Shown one piece after another: positions 40,406 through 50,164 of a stretch of DNA of 64,000 bases. The notes under the pieces were generated by a model. It had not been told where the DNA came from. It ran no database searches and saw only the letters and a program-made list of their open reading frames with translations. This DNA is from Peptoniphilaceae bacterium (GTDB lineage: Bacteria > Bacillota > Clostridia > Tissierellales > Peptoniphilaceae): contig CABJAE010000005.1 in NCBI GenBank assembly GCA_902363535.1, forward strand, positions 62,001-126,000, in the 5' to 3' direction. Both the position numbers and the translations under genes were made by a program. Position 1 is the first letter of the stretch. Each line of letters starts with the position of its first letter.

Positions 40406-40482
40406 AGAAGTGTAGCTTAGTTAGGCAAAGCATCGGTCTCCAAAACCGAAGATCGAAGGTTCAAATCCTTCCACTTCTGCCA
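40406..40482 (+). tRNA. Prophage tRNA-Trp (anticodon CCA)
   Basis: Acceptor AGAAGTG pairs perfectly with CACTTCT, discriminator G, encoded CCA (40480-40482). D arm 'gtagcttagttaggcaaagc', anticodon stem TCGGT/ACCGA with loop CTCCAAA giving CCA, T arm 'gaaggttcaaatccttc'. All stems are intact. A hairpin GGCGGC-gaaaa-GCCGCC (40384-40400) just before it may aid 5' processing. It lies inside the late operon between a small gene and the scaffold gene. Confidence 0.93.
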
Positions 40483-40551
40483 GATTGGCGAATCTAAAAC
40501 GCAAACACAAGACAGAGCGACGTCTCAAAAAGCTAAGTGTAGGAGGAACAC

Positions 40552-41118
40552 ATGACAACAGAAGAACTGAAAGCACTAGGGTTAGATGAAACGCAGATTA
40601 AGGAAGTTTTTAGGCTGCATGGATTAGTCGTAAGCGAATTTAAAGACTTAGAAAACGAAAACAAAATCTTGAATTCGGAAAAAGAAAATTTAGAATTGCA
40701 ATTAAAAAATGCGAATGAAAAAATTGAAGAATTTAAAGATTTAGACGTGGATGCAATCAAGAAGGAAGCCGAAGACTATAAACAAAAATATGAAGAGTCG
40801 ACAGTGAACCATCAATCGGACATTGATCGATTAAAGCGTGATTTTAATATTGAATCGGCGTTAATGGGTGCAAAGGTAAAAAATACGAAGGCCGCAAAAG
40901 CGTTATTGGATATGGACGCGTTAACAACGGCAGAAGATTTTAATAAGGCACTTGACGCACAAATTAAAGGCATTCGCGAAACAGATGCTTATTTGTTCCA
41001 ACCGACCCAAGGAAGCGGATCTATTGGAGGAACGGGCAATCCTGAAAAGCCGAAAGAAAACATGACTTATTCTGAAATGATGGATTATTTATCGACACAT
41101 CCAGGTGCTGAAATTTAA
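40552..41118 (+). CDS. Capsid scaffold protein (GP20 family)
   Basis: A 188-aa scaffold for capsid assembly: N-terminal helix, long coiled coil (about 28-100, 'ENENKILNSEKENLELQLKN'), then 'NIESALMGAKVKNTKAAKAL' and 'TYSEMMDYLSTHPG', typical of GP20/minor structural scaffolds found before the major capsid gene. SD 'taggagg' is strong. Confidence 0.88.
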   Translation: MTTEELKALGLDETQIKEVFRLHGLVVSEFKDLENENKILNSEKENLELQLKNANEKIEEFKDLDVDAIKKEAEDYKQKYEESTVNHQSDIDRLKRDFNIESALMGAKVKNTKAAKALLDMDALTTAEDFNKALDAQIKGIRETDAYLFQPTQGSGSIGGTGNPEKPKENMTYSEMMDYLSTHPGAEI

Positions 41119-41130
41119 GGAGGAAAAGAA

Positions 41131-42186
41131 ATGGCAGGATTATTTGACAGCAAAAACTTTAATGCCGAAGTGTTCGGCAAGTATTACGACACGATTCCGA
41201 AACTGAAAAGAAATGAATTAGTTAAGTCGAAAGCGATCGTGATGAATGATCGCATTAAACCGACCATGGCAGAGCAAACAGGCGGAAACATTGTTACTGT
41301 TCCCTTGTTCGGTCACATTGGCGGTACTGTATCGAACTATGACGGTCAAACGGACATCGTAGAAAATGATACCCCGACCTTTACCCATACGCGGGTTGTT
41401 GTCGGTCGTGCGAACGCATGGGTTGAAAAAGACTTCGCCTATGATATTACAGGCGGCGTCGACTTTATGGACAATGTGGCAAAACAAGTGTCTGAATACT
41501 GGGATGAAATCGATCAAGATACGATTCTTTCTATCTTGAAAGGCATCTTCGGTATGACCGGCGCCGAAAACAAAAAGTTTGTCGACGGCCACACTTCCGA
41601 TATTACGAAAGTTGATAGCGGCAAATTTAATGAAGTAACGCTGAATAACGCACTTCAAGCAGCCGTGGGAGAAAACAAAGTTAACTTTAGTTTGGCGATC
41701 ATGCATTCTCAAGTTGCTACGAATTTGGAAAATCTGAATTTACTTGAGCATCTGAAATATACCGACGCGACAGGCGTTCAACGCGATCTAACCTTGGCAA
41801 CGCTGAATGGCCGTTCTGTAATTATTGACGATTCCATGCCTACTGAGGTTGAAACAACTTCCAGCGGCGATGTGGTGAAGTACACCACTTATATTTTAGG
41901 CGAAGGTGCGTTCGAATTTACCGATGCAGGGGTTAAGGTTCCCTTCGAAATGGATCGCAATCCCAAGGTAAACGGTGGTCAAGATACTCTGTACTCTCGT
42001 CAACGTCACTGCTTCGCCCCTTATGGGATCAACTTTACTAACAAGTCCATGAAGACTTTATCTCCGACCAATCAAGAATTGGAAAACGGAACGAACTGGG
42101 AATTAGTCAATACCAACGCATCCAGCGGAAAACAATATATCGATCATAAAGCCGTGCCTATCGCCAGAGTTATTTCTTTGGGTTAA
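41131..42186 (+). CDS. Major capsid protein
   Basis: A 351-aa capsid protein directly after the scaffold gene: 'EVFGKYYDTIPKLKRNELVK', 'GGNIVTVPLFGHIGGTVSNY', 'GRANAWVEKDFAYDITGGVD', 'SLAIMHSQVATNLENLNLLE', 'RQRHCFAPYGINF'. It follows the pattern of SPP1/P22-like coat proteins in Gram-positive siphoviruses. SD 'aaggagg'. Confidence 0.9.
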   Translation: MAGLFDSKNFNAEVFGKYYDTIPKLKRNELVKSKAIVMNDRIKPTMAEQTGGNIVTVPLFGHIGGTVSNYDGQTDIVENDTPTFTHTRVVVGRANAWVEKDFAYDITGGVDFMDNVAKQVSEYWDEIDQDTILSILKGIFGMTGAENKKFVDGHTSDITKVDSGKFNEVTLNNALQAAVGENKVNFSLAIMHSQVATNLENLNLLEHLKYTDATGVQRDLTLATLNGRSVIIDDSMPTEVETTSSGDVVKYTTYILGEGAFEFTDAGVKVPFEMDRNPKVNGGQDTLYSRQRHCFAPYGINFTNKSMKTLSPTNQELENGTNWELVNTNASSGKQYIDHKAVPIARVISLG

Positions 42187-42188
42187 TT

Positions 42189-42569
42189 ATGGAAAACTTA
42201 TATAAGGAATTTACAGACTCGGGCAGAGATATGACTCTGTCTGAGTTTTCCTTAAAGTTTAAACAGGCGAAAGCTCTGATCGATTACTTGACGTTCGGGC
42301 GAATTGACTATACTAATCCTCAATTGGTGGAGCGATTCAATGATTGCGTTCTGGAACTAATCACTTATGATTTCGATCAAGAGAAAGACTTTTTAAAAGG
42401 TCATCGTTCGGACGGCATAAAGTCTGAGGCGGTCGGATCTCAACGCGTCGATTATTTGACGGCCACTGTTGACGATATGAACAAATTGGACGCAATGAAA
42501 CAAAACAAATATGTTGGGATTATAAAAAAATATTTTGGATTGACAGGTTTAATGTATCGAGGTGTTTAA
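42189..42569 (+). CDS. Head-tail connector protein, probable adaptor
   Basis: A 126-aa mainly helical protein directly after the capsid gene, where the gp6/SPP1 gp15-type adaptor is encoded ('LIDYLTFGRIDYTNPQLVER', 'LDAMKQNKYVGIIKKYFG'). Assignment is by position, size and helix content. Confidence 0.65.
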   Translation: MENLYKEFTDSGRDMTLSEFSLKFKQAKALIDYLTFGRIDYTNPQLVERFNDCVLELITYDFDQEKDFLKGHRSDGIKSEAVGSQRVDYLTATVDDMNKLDAMKQNKYVGIIKKYFGLTGLMYRGV

Positions 42570-42962
42570 ATGCTAACAAATGCAAACTTAACAATTTTTA
42601 ATCGATACATTGAAAACAGGGAAACAAAATATCAAAAGTCCTACGTTTACGATGTTCACTGGGAAGACAATCAAGGGGCAAATATCTTGCAATCTGGACT
42701 CGTGAGCGCTGATCGATCGACGGTTTATATTCCTTTCGATTCCTGTGAGACGTATGTTCCGCCTTCTGAATTTAAAACGAATCATCAAGGAAAGATTACT
42801 TTTCAGCCGGAAGATGTAATTGTTAAAGGAATTATCGAGGACGAGTTTACTACTGTGAAAGACCTTGAAAAGAAATATGATTTTGTGCGTATGGTGACGA
42901 CGGTCGACACGAGGGATTATGGGTCACAGAAAATGCGTCACTGGGAAGTAGGTGCGAAATAA
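42570..42962 (+). CDS. Head-tail joining protein, probable stopper
   Basis: A 130-aa beta-rich protein ('ADRSTVYIPFDSCETYVPPS', 'KYDFVRMVTTVDTRDYGSQK', 'RHWEVGAK'). The ending is typical of the 'minor capsid/stopper' gene in this position. It starts right after the previous stop and overlaps the next gene by 1 nt. Confidence 0.65.
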   Translation: MLTNANLTIFNRYIENRETKYQKSYVYDVHWEDNQGANILQSGLVSADRSTVYIPFDSCETYVPPSEFKTNHQGKITFQPEDVIVKGIIEDEFTTVKDLEKKYDFVRMVTTVDTRDYGSQKMRHWEVGAK

Positions 42963-43312
42963 TGAACATCATATTGAAAAAATTTGATTTCGATCAAGGC
43001 GCAGCCTACAGGAAGCGGAAGCTTGGAAAAGGTCAGGAAGTACAGCGATATATTGATTCTGAGTGTATGCGTTTAATGAATCCTTATACGCCGTTTCGGC
43101 AAGGGATGTTGATCGGTGCTGCAAGTAACGGAACCAACATTGGTTCTGGAAAGATTATTCAACAAACGCCTTACGCAAAGCGCTGGTATTATGAGACCGC
43201 AAATTTTTCAGGCGCTCCAATGCGTGGGAATAAGTGGTTTGAGCGGATGAAGCAATCGCACAAACAATCCATTTTAAAAGGTGCGGCAGCCATTGCAGGA
43301 GCTAGATCATGA
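42962..43312 (+). CDS. Minor capsid/tail-completion protein (gp10-like)
   Basis: A 116-aa protein: 'QRYIDSECMRLMNPYTPFRQ', 'GMLIGAA', 'QQTPYAKRWYYETANFSGAP', 'NKWFERMKQSHKQSIL'. This follows the Minor_capsid_2/HK97 gp10 pattern. It overlaps both neighbours (1 and 4 nt). Confidence 0.78.
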   Translation: MNIILKKFDFDQGAAYRKRKLGKGQEVQRYIDSECMRLMNPYTPFRQGMLIGAASNGTNIGSGKIIQQTPYAKRWYYETANFSGAPMRGNKWFERMKQSHKQSILKGAAAIAGARS

Positions 43313-43719
43313 CAGCGATTGAAGCAATTAGACAATATTTCATGGATTGTCCCTTATTAGATGCAGAAGCCAGAATCAATGTGAATTATATTGGAGTTGA
43401 GCCGCTGGAATATATTATTTATTCAGATCCTATGGATCCGATTTATAAGAGATATTCCGATGGTGGCGTCATTAAACAATATGGATTCACTTTCGCCACA
43501 CTGAATTACCACTCGCCCGAAGTGATTCAACAATTGGAAAACTCAGGTTTTTATGAAGATTTTTCACGTTGGATTGAAGAGAATAACAAAAAAGGGGCGC
43601 TTCCCGAAGTGGACGGCGCACAACGAATAGAAGTATTGACCAATGGCTATTTGCTCAATGCAGAAGCTGATCGAGGACAATATCAAATACAACTAAAACT
43701 TTTATATTTGGAGGTTTAA
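43309..43719 (+). CDS. Tail terminator / minor capsid protein
   Basis: A 136-aa protein ('RQYFMDCPLLDAEARINVNY', 'EPLEYIIYSD', 'YQIQLKLLYLEV') in the tail-terminator position, just before the tail tube gene. It ends in the usual beta strand 'YQIQLKLLYLEV'. ATGA overlap upstream. Confidence 0.7.
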   Translation: MTAIEAIRQYFMDCPLLDAEARINVNYIGVEPLEYIIYSDPMDPIYKRYSDGGVIKQYGFTFATLNYHSPEVIQQLENSGFYEDFSRWIEENNKKGALPEVDGAQRIEVLTNGYLLNAEADRGQYQIQLKLLYLEV

Positions 43720-43720
43720 T

Positions 43721-44212
43721 ATGACTACAAAATTAGTACAAAGAGCAGATAAAGTCGCTTTTATGAAGGTAGACGACACCTACCACAGAATGAAAGGCTT
43801 TACTGGCCTATCGAATTCCAAGAATCCGAAAGAATACACTCGTCAATATGTCGATGAAATGTTCGAAACTACTGACGTCGTCGGTATTTCGGCATCCATC
43901 GAATGGGGCTTTGACCAACTTCTTGGCGATCCTGTTCACGATAAATTGGCTCAACTGATCGATGATGAAATTATCGGCACCGATGCGGTTGTAGAAATTT
44001 TGGTCGTCGACTTTACAAAGAAAGCCGGCACCGGTTACGAAGCAAGAGAACGGAAATATTCCGTCATTCCTAACACCGACGGCGGATCCATGGACGCGTA
44101 CACTTATGAAGGTACGTTTAGAGTAAACGGCGACTTTAAGAAAGTAACCGTTACCTCTAAAGACGAATGGCAAACAGCGACCATCGACGCCTCGGCAGCA
44201 CCTCAACAGTAA
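43721..44212 (+). CDS. Major tail (tube) protein
   Basis: A 163-aa tail tube subunit: 'AFMKVDDTYHRMKGFTGLSN', 'EYTRQYVDEMFETTDVVGIS', 'DAYTYEGTFRVNGDFKKVTV'. The single-domain beta structure, position after the terminator gene and SD 'ggaggttta' support the call. Confidence 0.85.
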   Translation: MTTKLVQRADKVAFMKVDDTYHRMKGFTGLSNSKNPKEYTRQYVDEMFETTDVVGISASIEWGFDQLLGDPVHDKLAQLIDDEIIGTDAVVEILVVDFTKKAGTGYEARERKYSVIPNTDGGSMDAYTYEGTFRVNGDFKKVTVTSKDEWQTATIDASAAPQQ

Positions 44213-44228
44213 TTAGAGAAAGGAGACC

Positions 44229-44570
44229 ATGAACATGGCAAAATTAAAATTTACGAATAATGAAATCAAGGTTGACATTGAAGACAACATTTTTTATATC
44301 GACATTTTCGACGATGTAGCAAATGAAGGATTTAAAGAAATCCTTGCTCTTGCAGACGAAATGAAAAGCGGGAATTATGGTTCTTATGATGATCTAATTG
44401 CCAAAATGATTCCCATCTTTGACAAAATTCTCGGAGAAGGCGCGATTAAAACCATCTTCGGTGATAAAAAACCTAAAATGATGCACATCATTCAACTTGC
44501 CTATTATTTGACAGATGAGATGAATACACAAAGAGAAGAAATTTTCAAATCGATCTATGTAAAAAAATGA
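44229..44570 (+). CDS. Tail assembly chaperone-type protein
   Basis: A 113-aa acidic helical protein between tail tube and tape measure, the place of gpG-type chaperones ('GFKEILALADEMKSGNYGSY', 'IIQLAYYLTDEMNTQREEI'). The stop overlaps the next start (ATGA). SD 'aaaggag' could serve ATG 44229 or 44235. I see no clear slippery site joining it to the next frame. Confidence 0.7.
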   Translation: MNMAKLKFTNNEIKVDIEDNIFYIDIFDDVANEGFKEILALADEMKSGNYGSYDDLIAKMIPIFDKILGEGAIKTIFGDKKPKMMHIIQLAYYLTDEMNTQREEIFKSIYVKK

Positions 44571-45124
44571 GTAATGTAATCTTAGATGATTTACCCTACT
44601 CGGTAAAAATCGAAGGTCTAGAATACCAATTTAAAGCCGATTTTAAAACATTTATGCGATTCGAAATTTTAATGGAAGACAAGGAAATTGACGACGCATT
44701 GAAGATAGAAATCGCATTGGAAATGTTTTACGGTGACCAATTTATTGTCAATGAATCCGAGGCAATCACTCGGATTCTTGACATTTATGTTGGAGATGTT
44801 ATTGAAAAGTCAACTGAAAAAGTTGATCCGGTCTATTCGTTTTCAGAAGACGGCGATTTGATTTATGTTAGTTTTGTTGAAGCGTATGGAATTGACTTAA
44901 CTGAATCAAAGATGCACTGGTGGAAATTCAAAGCCTTATTTTATAATCTCCCAGAAACAACGATCATGGCAAAAGTCATGGGTTATCGGGCGAAGAAAAT
45001 TACAACCAACATGCAGCGGGATGAAATTAAGTTTTACAAAAACATGAAGAAATTATATGCACTGAAACAGAACAAAACGGCATCTGAAAAAGAGCAAGAT
45101 TTCGCAGATTCTCTGTGGGGTTAG
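44567..45124 (+). CDS. Gp15-family tail assembly protein
   Basis: A 185-aa protein matching phage Gp15 proteins: 'YSVKIEGLEYQFKADFKTFM', 'LEMFYGDQFIVNESEAITRI', 'MHWWKFKALFYNLPETTIMA', 'KVMGYRA'. It takes the second chaperone position before the tape measure gene, replacing the usual frameshift product. Confidence 0.8.
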   Translation: MSNVILDDLPYSVKIEGLEYQFKADFKTFMRFEILMEDKEIDDALKIEIALEMFYGDQFIVNESEAITRILDIYVGDVIEKSTEKVDPVYSFSEDGDLIYVSFVEAYGIDLTESKMHWWKFKALFYNLPETTIMAKVMGYRAKKITTNMQRDEIKFYKNMKKLYALKQNKTASEKEQDFADSLWG

Positions 45125-45157
45125 GCTCTATTTTTTATATAGAAAGCGAGGTGAGAA

Positions 45158-48100
45158 ATGGCAAGTGATGGAAAACTAATATTTGACACAGAGTTAAATG
45201 ATTCTGGGTTTAAAAAGGGAATGAGCAAGCTCGGCAGTGTGACGGGCAAATTCGCAAAAGGCACCATGAAAGCAATTGGGCTTGTATCGGGTGCAATCGG
45301 TGGAATGGGCCTCGCTGCTGCTAAAGTCGGTTCCGAATTTGAGTCTGGAATGAGTCAAGTTGCCGCGACCATGGGATTCACACAAGAACAAATCAAAGGC
45401 GGTTCTAAAGAATTCAAACAGCTGGAAGCTGCCGCCCGTGAAATGGGTGCAACGACACAATTCTCAGCAACTCAGGCTTCTGAAGCATTAAACTATATCG
45501 CTCTCGCTGGCTATGATGCAGACGATGCTATTAAGTTGTTACCGAAAACATTGAATCTAGCTGCAGCAGGCGGTTTAGATCTAGGTTATGCAACCGACAT
45601 TGTAACAGACGCCATGAGCGCGCTGGGTTTGTCTATTGAAGATGCTGATTCGTTCATCGACCAGATGGCGAAGACTTCTCAAAAGTCGAACACAAATATC
45701 GCTCAACTCGGTGAAGCAATCCTAACTGTAGGTGGTACCGCGAAAGACTTGGCGGGCGGTACAGTTGAATTAAATACCGCATTAGGGATTCTTGCAAACA
45801 ACGGCATCAAGGGCGCAGAAGGCGGCACAAAACTCCGTAACGTGATTATGTCCTTGACGGCTCCGACAGACAAAGCGCGGAAAGCAATGGAATCCTTGGG
45901 AATTACCGCGTTCGATGCTGAAGGCAATATGCGACCGTTAAAAGACGTGTTCCGCGACATTTCACTTGAAATGGCCAATATGACCACGGCAGAACGAAAA
46001 GAGTGGTTGAATACCGTCTTTAATAAGCAAGATTTGGCCGCCGTTTCGGCATTGTTGGCCGCCAATGCGACCAATATTGATGATATTTCCATGGCGCTGG
46101 AAGCCGCAGGTGGGCCAGGTGAAGAGTTTAAAGAAAACATCGCTGCCCTCGGAAAAGAATTTGACCAATTTGCCGACAAGCAAGATTTCGTCAATCATGC
46201 TATGGAAGCCTTCGGGCTATCCGCCGAACAAGCCGGCATTTTATATGAAGGTCTGAAGTCGTCCATTGAAGGTGGCGAATGGAACCAACTTGAACAAAAT
46301 ATCAGGAATTCTGCTGGCGCTGCCGAAGAGATGGCCAAGGTTATGATCGACAACCTAAAGGGCGATCTGGTCATTATGAAATCGGCATTGGAAGAATTGG
46401 GCATAGCCTTTTACCAGACCTTCCAGGGAGATTTGAGAACCTCGGTTTCGACGGCCACAGGCTACATTGACGCCCTTTCCATGGCCTTCCGTGGATTAGA
46501 CATGGGAGAACTCAAGTCGAATCTGGAAGACGCTGGGATTAGTGTCGATGAACTCGGGATTAACCTCGTACAAGCCAGCTTCAAGATGGAACAATTCGCC
46601 ACAAAAGCGGAATTTGTCGATTGGGCTATGCAACAATTCGGATTAAGTTCTGAACAAGCAAGCACTTTGTTCGACCAACTCGCAGCAAGCATGGAGAATT
46701 CCGGTAGTCGGATGGAGTTAATCGGTAAAGTTATCGGCGAAACCATGGCAAGTGTCATCGCCGATATTTCGGCAGTTGCACCACAATTTATGCAACTCGG
46801 CATTGATATTACGCAACAATTAATCACCGGCATTTCTCAAAATATCGGTCAAATTGGCGAAAGTGTTTCACAAATTGCGACGACGTTAATCGAAGGTGTT
46901 ACGACATTACTTCCGCAATTTTTAGCATTAGGTGCTCAGTTAATCGTTAGCTTGGTTCAAGGTCTGGCACAAAATGCGCCTCAAATAGGAACTGCCGTTA
47001 TGACCGCGATTGGTCAAGTTGCAAGTGTGTTAGGCACAGCAGTTCCGCAATTTATCCAATCCGGCGCTGAAATGATCTTAGGATTGGCTCAAGGAATCGG
47101 CGAAAATATTCCTCAGGTTATGACAACTATTCTAGAAATGGTGGTCAATATCGCCGACGCAGTTATCGGCGCGATTCCAACATTGATCCAAGCCGGCGGT
47201 GAAATCCTTAAAGGTTTAGCTCAAGGTATCGCGGAAAATTTACCTTTGGTCATTCAGGAAGCTCCGAGACTAATCAATGAATTCGCATCTGCGGTTTATA
47301 GTGCGATCCCTCAAGTAATAATGATTGGTATTCAAATTATTGGCACCATCGCAAAGGGCTTGATTCAAGCAATTCCTACGTTAATTGCCAATATCCCCCA
47401 AATCATTTTGGCGCTTATTAACGCATTTAGTTTGGCCAACCTCGCAAGCGTTGGTAAAGGCTTAATTAAATCACTAGGTGCTGGAATTAAAAGTGGCGCC
47501 GAGACGGTTTATCTTAATGGCCTTTATCTTATTGAAAGATTAAAAACTGGCATCATGTCAGATCCTGCGGCATTACTAAACTCTGCAGTAAAACTGGTTC
47601 AAAGTTTTATTGGCGGCATTGTCACGGGTGGCGCTCAACTGTTGAGTACAGGCGCACAGCTAATCGGTCAATTTGTGGCTGGAATCGGCACACAAGGACC
47701 CGCATTGCTTGCAAAAGGCGCTGATTTGCTAACGCATTTGGCCGTGGGTATTATTCAAGGTATTCCCACTGTATTAGCAGCGGTTCCAGGTATTATTGCA
47801 GCAATCGGCACAGGCATCGTTAGTGCTGGTGGTCAGTTAATATCTGCCGGCGGAAATCTTATAAAATCATTTGCTTCCGGATTATTGGGCGGAAAAGGCG
47901 AAGTCGAATCTGCTTCACAATCAACCGGTCAAGCCGCTGTATCTGGACTAGCAAATTCCAGTGGTGAGGCTTCATCTAAAGGCGTTGAAATTACAACCAA
48001 TTTCAGCTCTGGAATTTTATCTGGACTTGGAGAAGTCGATTCCGCTACCGGTGAAATTAAAAATTCTGCTATTTCTGGATTGGGAGGATCAGGGGAGGCT

Positions 48101-50164
48101 TCTGGAAAAGGTTCTGAAGTATCCAGTAATTTTAGTGCGGGCATTTTATCAGGTGTCGGAGAAGTTAATTCTGCTTCTAATACGACCAAAACCTCCGCAG
48201 TAACTGGATTATCCGATTCTGGTGAAGCTAGTAGCAAAGGTTCTGAATTAGGAACAAGTTATGCAAGCGGGATTTTGGGATCCTCCGGTTCTGCAAGCTC
48301 CGCTGGTACTGGATTGTCTCAGGCAGCAATCGGCAATTTAAAAACATCTGCGCCTAAAGCAAGCACTGAAGGTAAATCAACCGGAGACAACTATGCTACC
48401 GGGGTTAAGGGTACGCAAGGTCAATCTCAATCTGCTGGTAAGGCTGTGTCGGACGCAGCCGTAAAAGGAGCTCAAGCGTCGAAGTCTCAAATGCAAGCAG
48501 CAGGTTCTCAAGCCGGCCAAGCGTTCGCAGCAGGATTCAAGTCTCAAGTCGGATCTATTTCTTCGGCCGTTTCGTCTGCAATGACTTCTATGGTTAGTGG
48601 TGTTAATGCTGCGAAAGGTCAAATGCAATCGGCCATGACTTCGATCATAAATGGCTTAATTCAAGCGATTTCTGCAAGTAAAAGCAGATTCCAGAATGAA
48701 GGTCGCCAATTGATGACTTCGGTGACGAATGGCATCAGGGCATCTCAAGGACAAGTTATATCAGCTATAAGAGCAGTACTAAATGCCGCAGCAAGTGCTG
48801 CTAATTCCTATCGTGGACGATTTGTTTCTATTGGTAGAAATATTTCAGCAGGTATGGCTAGTGGGATCCGTTCTGGTTCAGGTGCCGTTGCTGCCGCAGC
48901 TAGAGCTGTAGCAGCTCGAGCAGTCGCTGCAGCGAAGGCATCGTTATCGATTCATTCGCCATCGAAGAAAATGGCAGCAGAAGTCGGTTTGCCAGCAGGT
49001 CAAGGGATTGCCGTAGGACTTGAAGATTCAATGCCGGCAATCGAAAAATCCATGCAGATTATTAGTGACGGCATGATTAAAAGCATGACCGATCAACACA
49101 TGAACATGGCATTATTTGAACAGCGAGAAGTTGAAGAACGGCATCGAAAGTTAACAGACCTCGGCATTCTGAACATCGGCAAGATGTATGAATCTTTCCA
49201 AGCGCTTCATAAAGAAAAAATCCAACAAGTTCAATCTGAAATTGAAGCCCTTGAAAGTCAAATCGAAAAAGCCCAAAGCGGTAAAAAATCCGAGGCAAGG
49301 AAGAAAGAGCTTGAAGCGGACAAAAAAGCTTTGGAAGAGAAAAAGAAAAACTTAGAAGACTATGCCAAAGCATTCGATGAAACCTATGGTGGCATTGTAT
49401 CGTCATATGAAAAAGCCGCTGAATCTATTAAAAACAAAGCCGAAAGCCTAAAGCAAAAACTCATCGATTATGGTGATGTTATTGAAGCGGTCCGAGATTC
49501 TGAAGGAAAAGTAGTAAAGAATGAATTCGGCGAAGATATGTTGAAGCTGACAGATTTGGAACCTCAGCTGCAACAAGTTGCCACTTATGGAAGTTTGCTC
49601 GATCGGTTATCGGCAAGAGGTGCCGACGCACAGGTAATGACGGAAATGCTAACTATGGACATTGACAAAGGCGTTCAATATGCACAATTGCTTCTCAATC
49701 AATCAGAGGCCGATTGGGATCGATATATGGATGTTATGAAGCGGAAACGCAACATCGCCGAAGGCATCGCGAAAAAATACTATGACCGTGAATTAAAACA
49801 ATTGAAAGGTCAATACACTGATAAGCTCGTTACCAATCTTGAAGAAATTGTGGATACAGCCGGCGAAGTCGGGAAGAAATCCGCAACGAAATTGACAAAA
49901 GGTTTCGACAAAAACAAAGATGGATTCATTAAATCGGTTAAGGATGTTTTAAATCAAATGCGAAAAATGGCTGAAATGGAAGTTAATGCGACGATACAAG
50001 ATTCTCAACACAAGCTGAACAACCTGAAAACACAGATTTCCAATGCGCAAGGCGCAGTTAATAATATCAATGTATATCCGCAAGCAGCTGGTCCGTCTCC
50101 GTATCAAGCCGGTACGCAGATGGGTCGAGGTATCGACCGCGAATTAAGGCGAAGGGGGATTTAA
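45158..50164 (+). CDS. Tail tape measure protein
   Basis: A 1668-aa protein, TP901/PhiSPP1 type: a conserved N-terminal domain (about 50-350, 'FESGMSQVAATMGFTQEQIK', 'TTQFSATQASEALNYIALAG', 'GTKLRNVIMSLTAPTDKA') and a hydrophobic repeat region (about 545-760, units around 'IAQGIAENLPLVIQ'). Then about 3.5 copies of a 43-residue Ser/Gly/Ala repeat ('SGEASSKG', nt 47951-48340), an Ala/Gln-rich helix, and a C-terminal charged coiled coil. At about 0.15 nm per residue it predicts a tail near 250 nm, a siphovirus. Confidence 0.95.
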   Translation: MASDGKLIFDTELNDSGFKKGMSKLGSVTGKFAKGTMKAIGLVSGAIGGMGLAAAKVGSEFESGMSQVAATMGFTQEQIKGGSKEFKQLEAAAREMGATTQFSATQASEALNYIALAGYDADDAIKLLPKTLNLAAAGGLDLGYATDIVTDAMSALGLSIEDADSFIDQMAKTSQKSNTNIAQLGEAILTVGGTAKDLAGGTVELNTALGILANNGIKGAEGGTKLRNVIMSLTAPTDKARKAMESLGITAFDAEGNMRPLKDVFRDISLEMANMTTAERKEWLNTVFNKQDLAAVSALLAANATNIDDISMALEAAGGPGEEFKENIAALGKEFDQFADKQDFVNHAMEAFGLSAEQAGILYEGLKSSIEGGEWNQLEQNIRNSAGAAEEMAKVMIDNLKGDLVIMKSALEELGIAFYQTFQGDLRTSVSTATGYIDALSMAFRGLDMGELKSNLEDAGISVDELGINLVQASFKMEQFATKAEFVDWAMQQFGLSSEQASTLFDQLAASMENSGSRMELIGKVIGETMASVIADISAVAPQFMQLGIDITQQLITGISQNIGQIGESVSQIATTLIEGVTTLLPQFLALGAQLIVSLVQGLAQNAPQIGTAVMTAIGQVASVLGTAVPQFIQSGAEMILGLAQGIGENIPQVMTTILEMVVNIADAVIGAIPTLIQAGGEILKGLAQGIAENLPLVIQEAPRLINEFASAVYSAIPQVIMIGIQIIGTIAKGLIQAIPTLIANIPQIILALINAFSLANLASVGKGLIKSLGAGIKSGAETVYLNGLYLIERLKTGIMSDPAALLNSAVKLVQSFIGGIVTGGAQLLSTGAQLIGQFVAGIGTQGPALLAKGADLLTHLAVGIIQGIPTVLAAVPGIIAAIGTGIVSAGGQLISAGGNLIKSFASGLLGGKGEVESASQSTGQAAVSGLANSSGEASSKGVEITTNFSSGILSGLGEVDSATGEIKNSAISGLGGSGEASGKGSEVSSNFSAGILSGVGEVNSASNTTKTSAVTGLSDSGEASSKGSELGTSYASGILGSSGSASSAGTGLSQAAIGNLKTSAPKASTEGKSTGDNYATGVKGTQGQSQSAGKAVSDAAVKGAQASKSQMQAAGSQAGQAFAAGFKSQVGSISSAVSSAMTSMVSGVNAAKGQMQSAMTSIINGLIQAISASKSRFQNEGRQLMTSVTNGIRASQGQVISAIRAVLNAAASAANSYRGRFVSIGRNISAGMASGIRSGSGAVAAAARAVAARAVAAAKASLSIHSPSKKMAAEVGLPAGQGIAVGLEDSMPAIEKSMQIISDGMIKSMTDQHMNMALFEQREVEERHRKLTDLGILNIGKMYESFQALHKEKIQQVQSEIEALESQIEKAQSGKKSEARKKELEADKKALEEKKKNLEDYAKAFDETYGGIVSSYEKAAESIKNKAESLKQKLIDYGDVIEAVRDSEGKVVKNEFGEDMLKLTDLEPQLQQVATYGSLLDRLSARGADAQVMTEMLTMDIDKGVQYAQLLLNQSEADWDRYMDVMKRKRNIAEGIAKKYYDRELKQLKGQYTDKLVTNLEEIVDTAGEVGKKSATKLTKGFDKNKDGFIKSVKDVLNQMRKMAEMEVNATIQDSQHKLNNLKTQISNAQGAVNNINVYPQAAGPSPYQAGTQMGRGIDRELRRRGI

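Noticed and set aside
44540..44600. Programmed -1 frameshift between the two tail chaperone genes
   Set aside because: The A6 run near 44560 lies just before the ATGA overlap, but the second gene encodes a complete Gp15-family protein with its own start, so ordinary coupling suffices.
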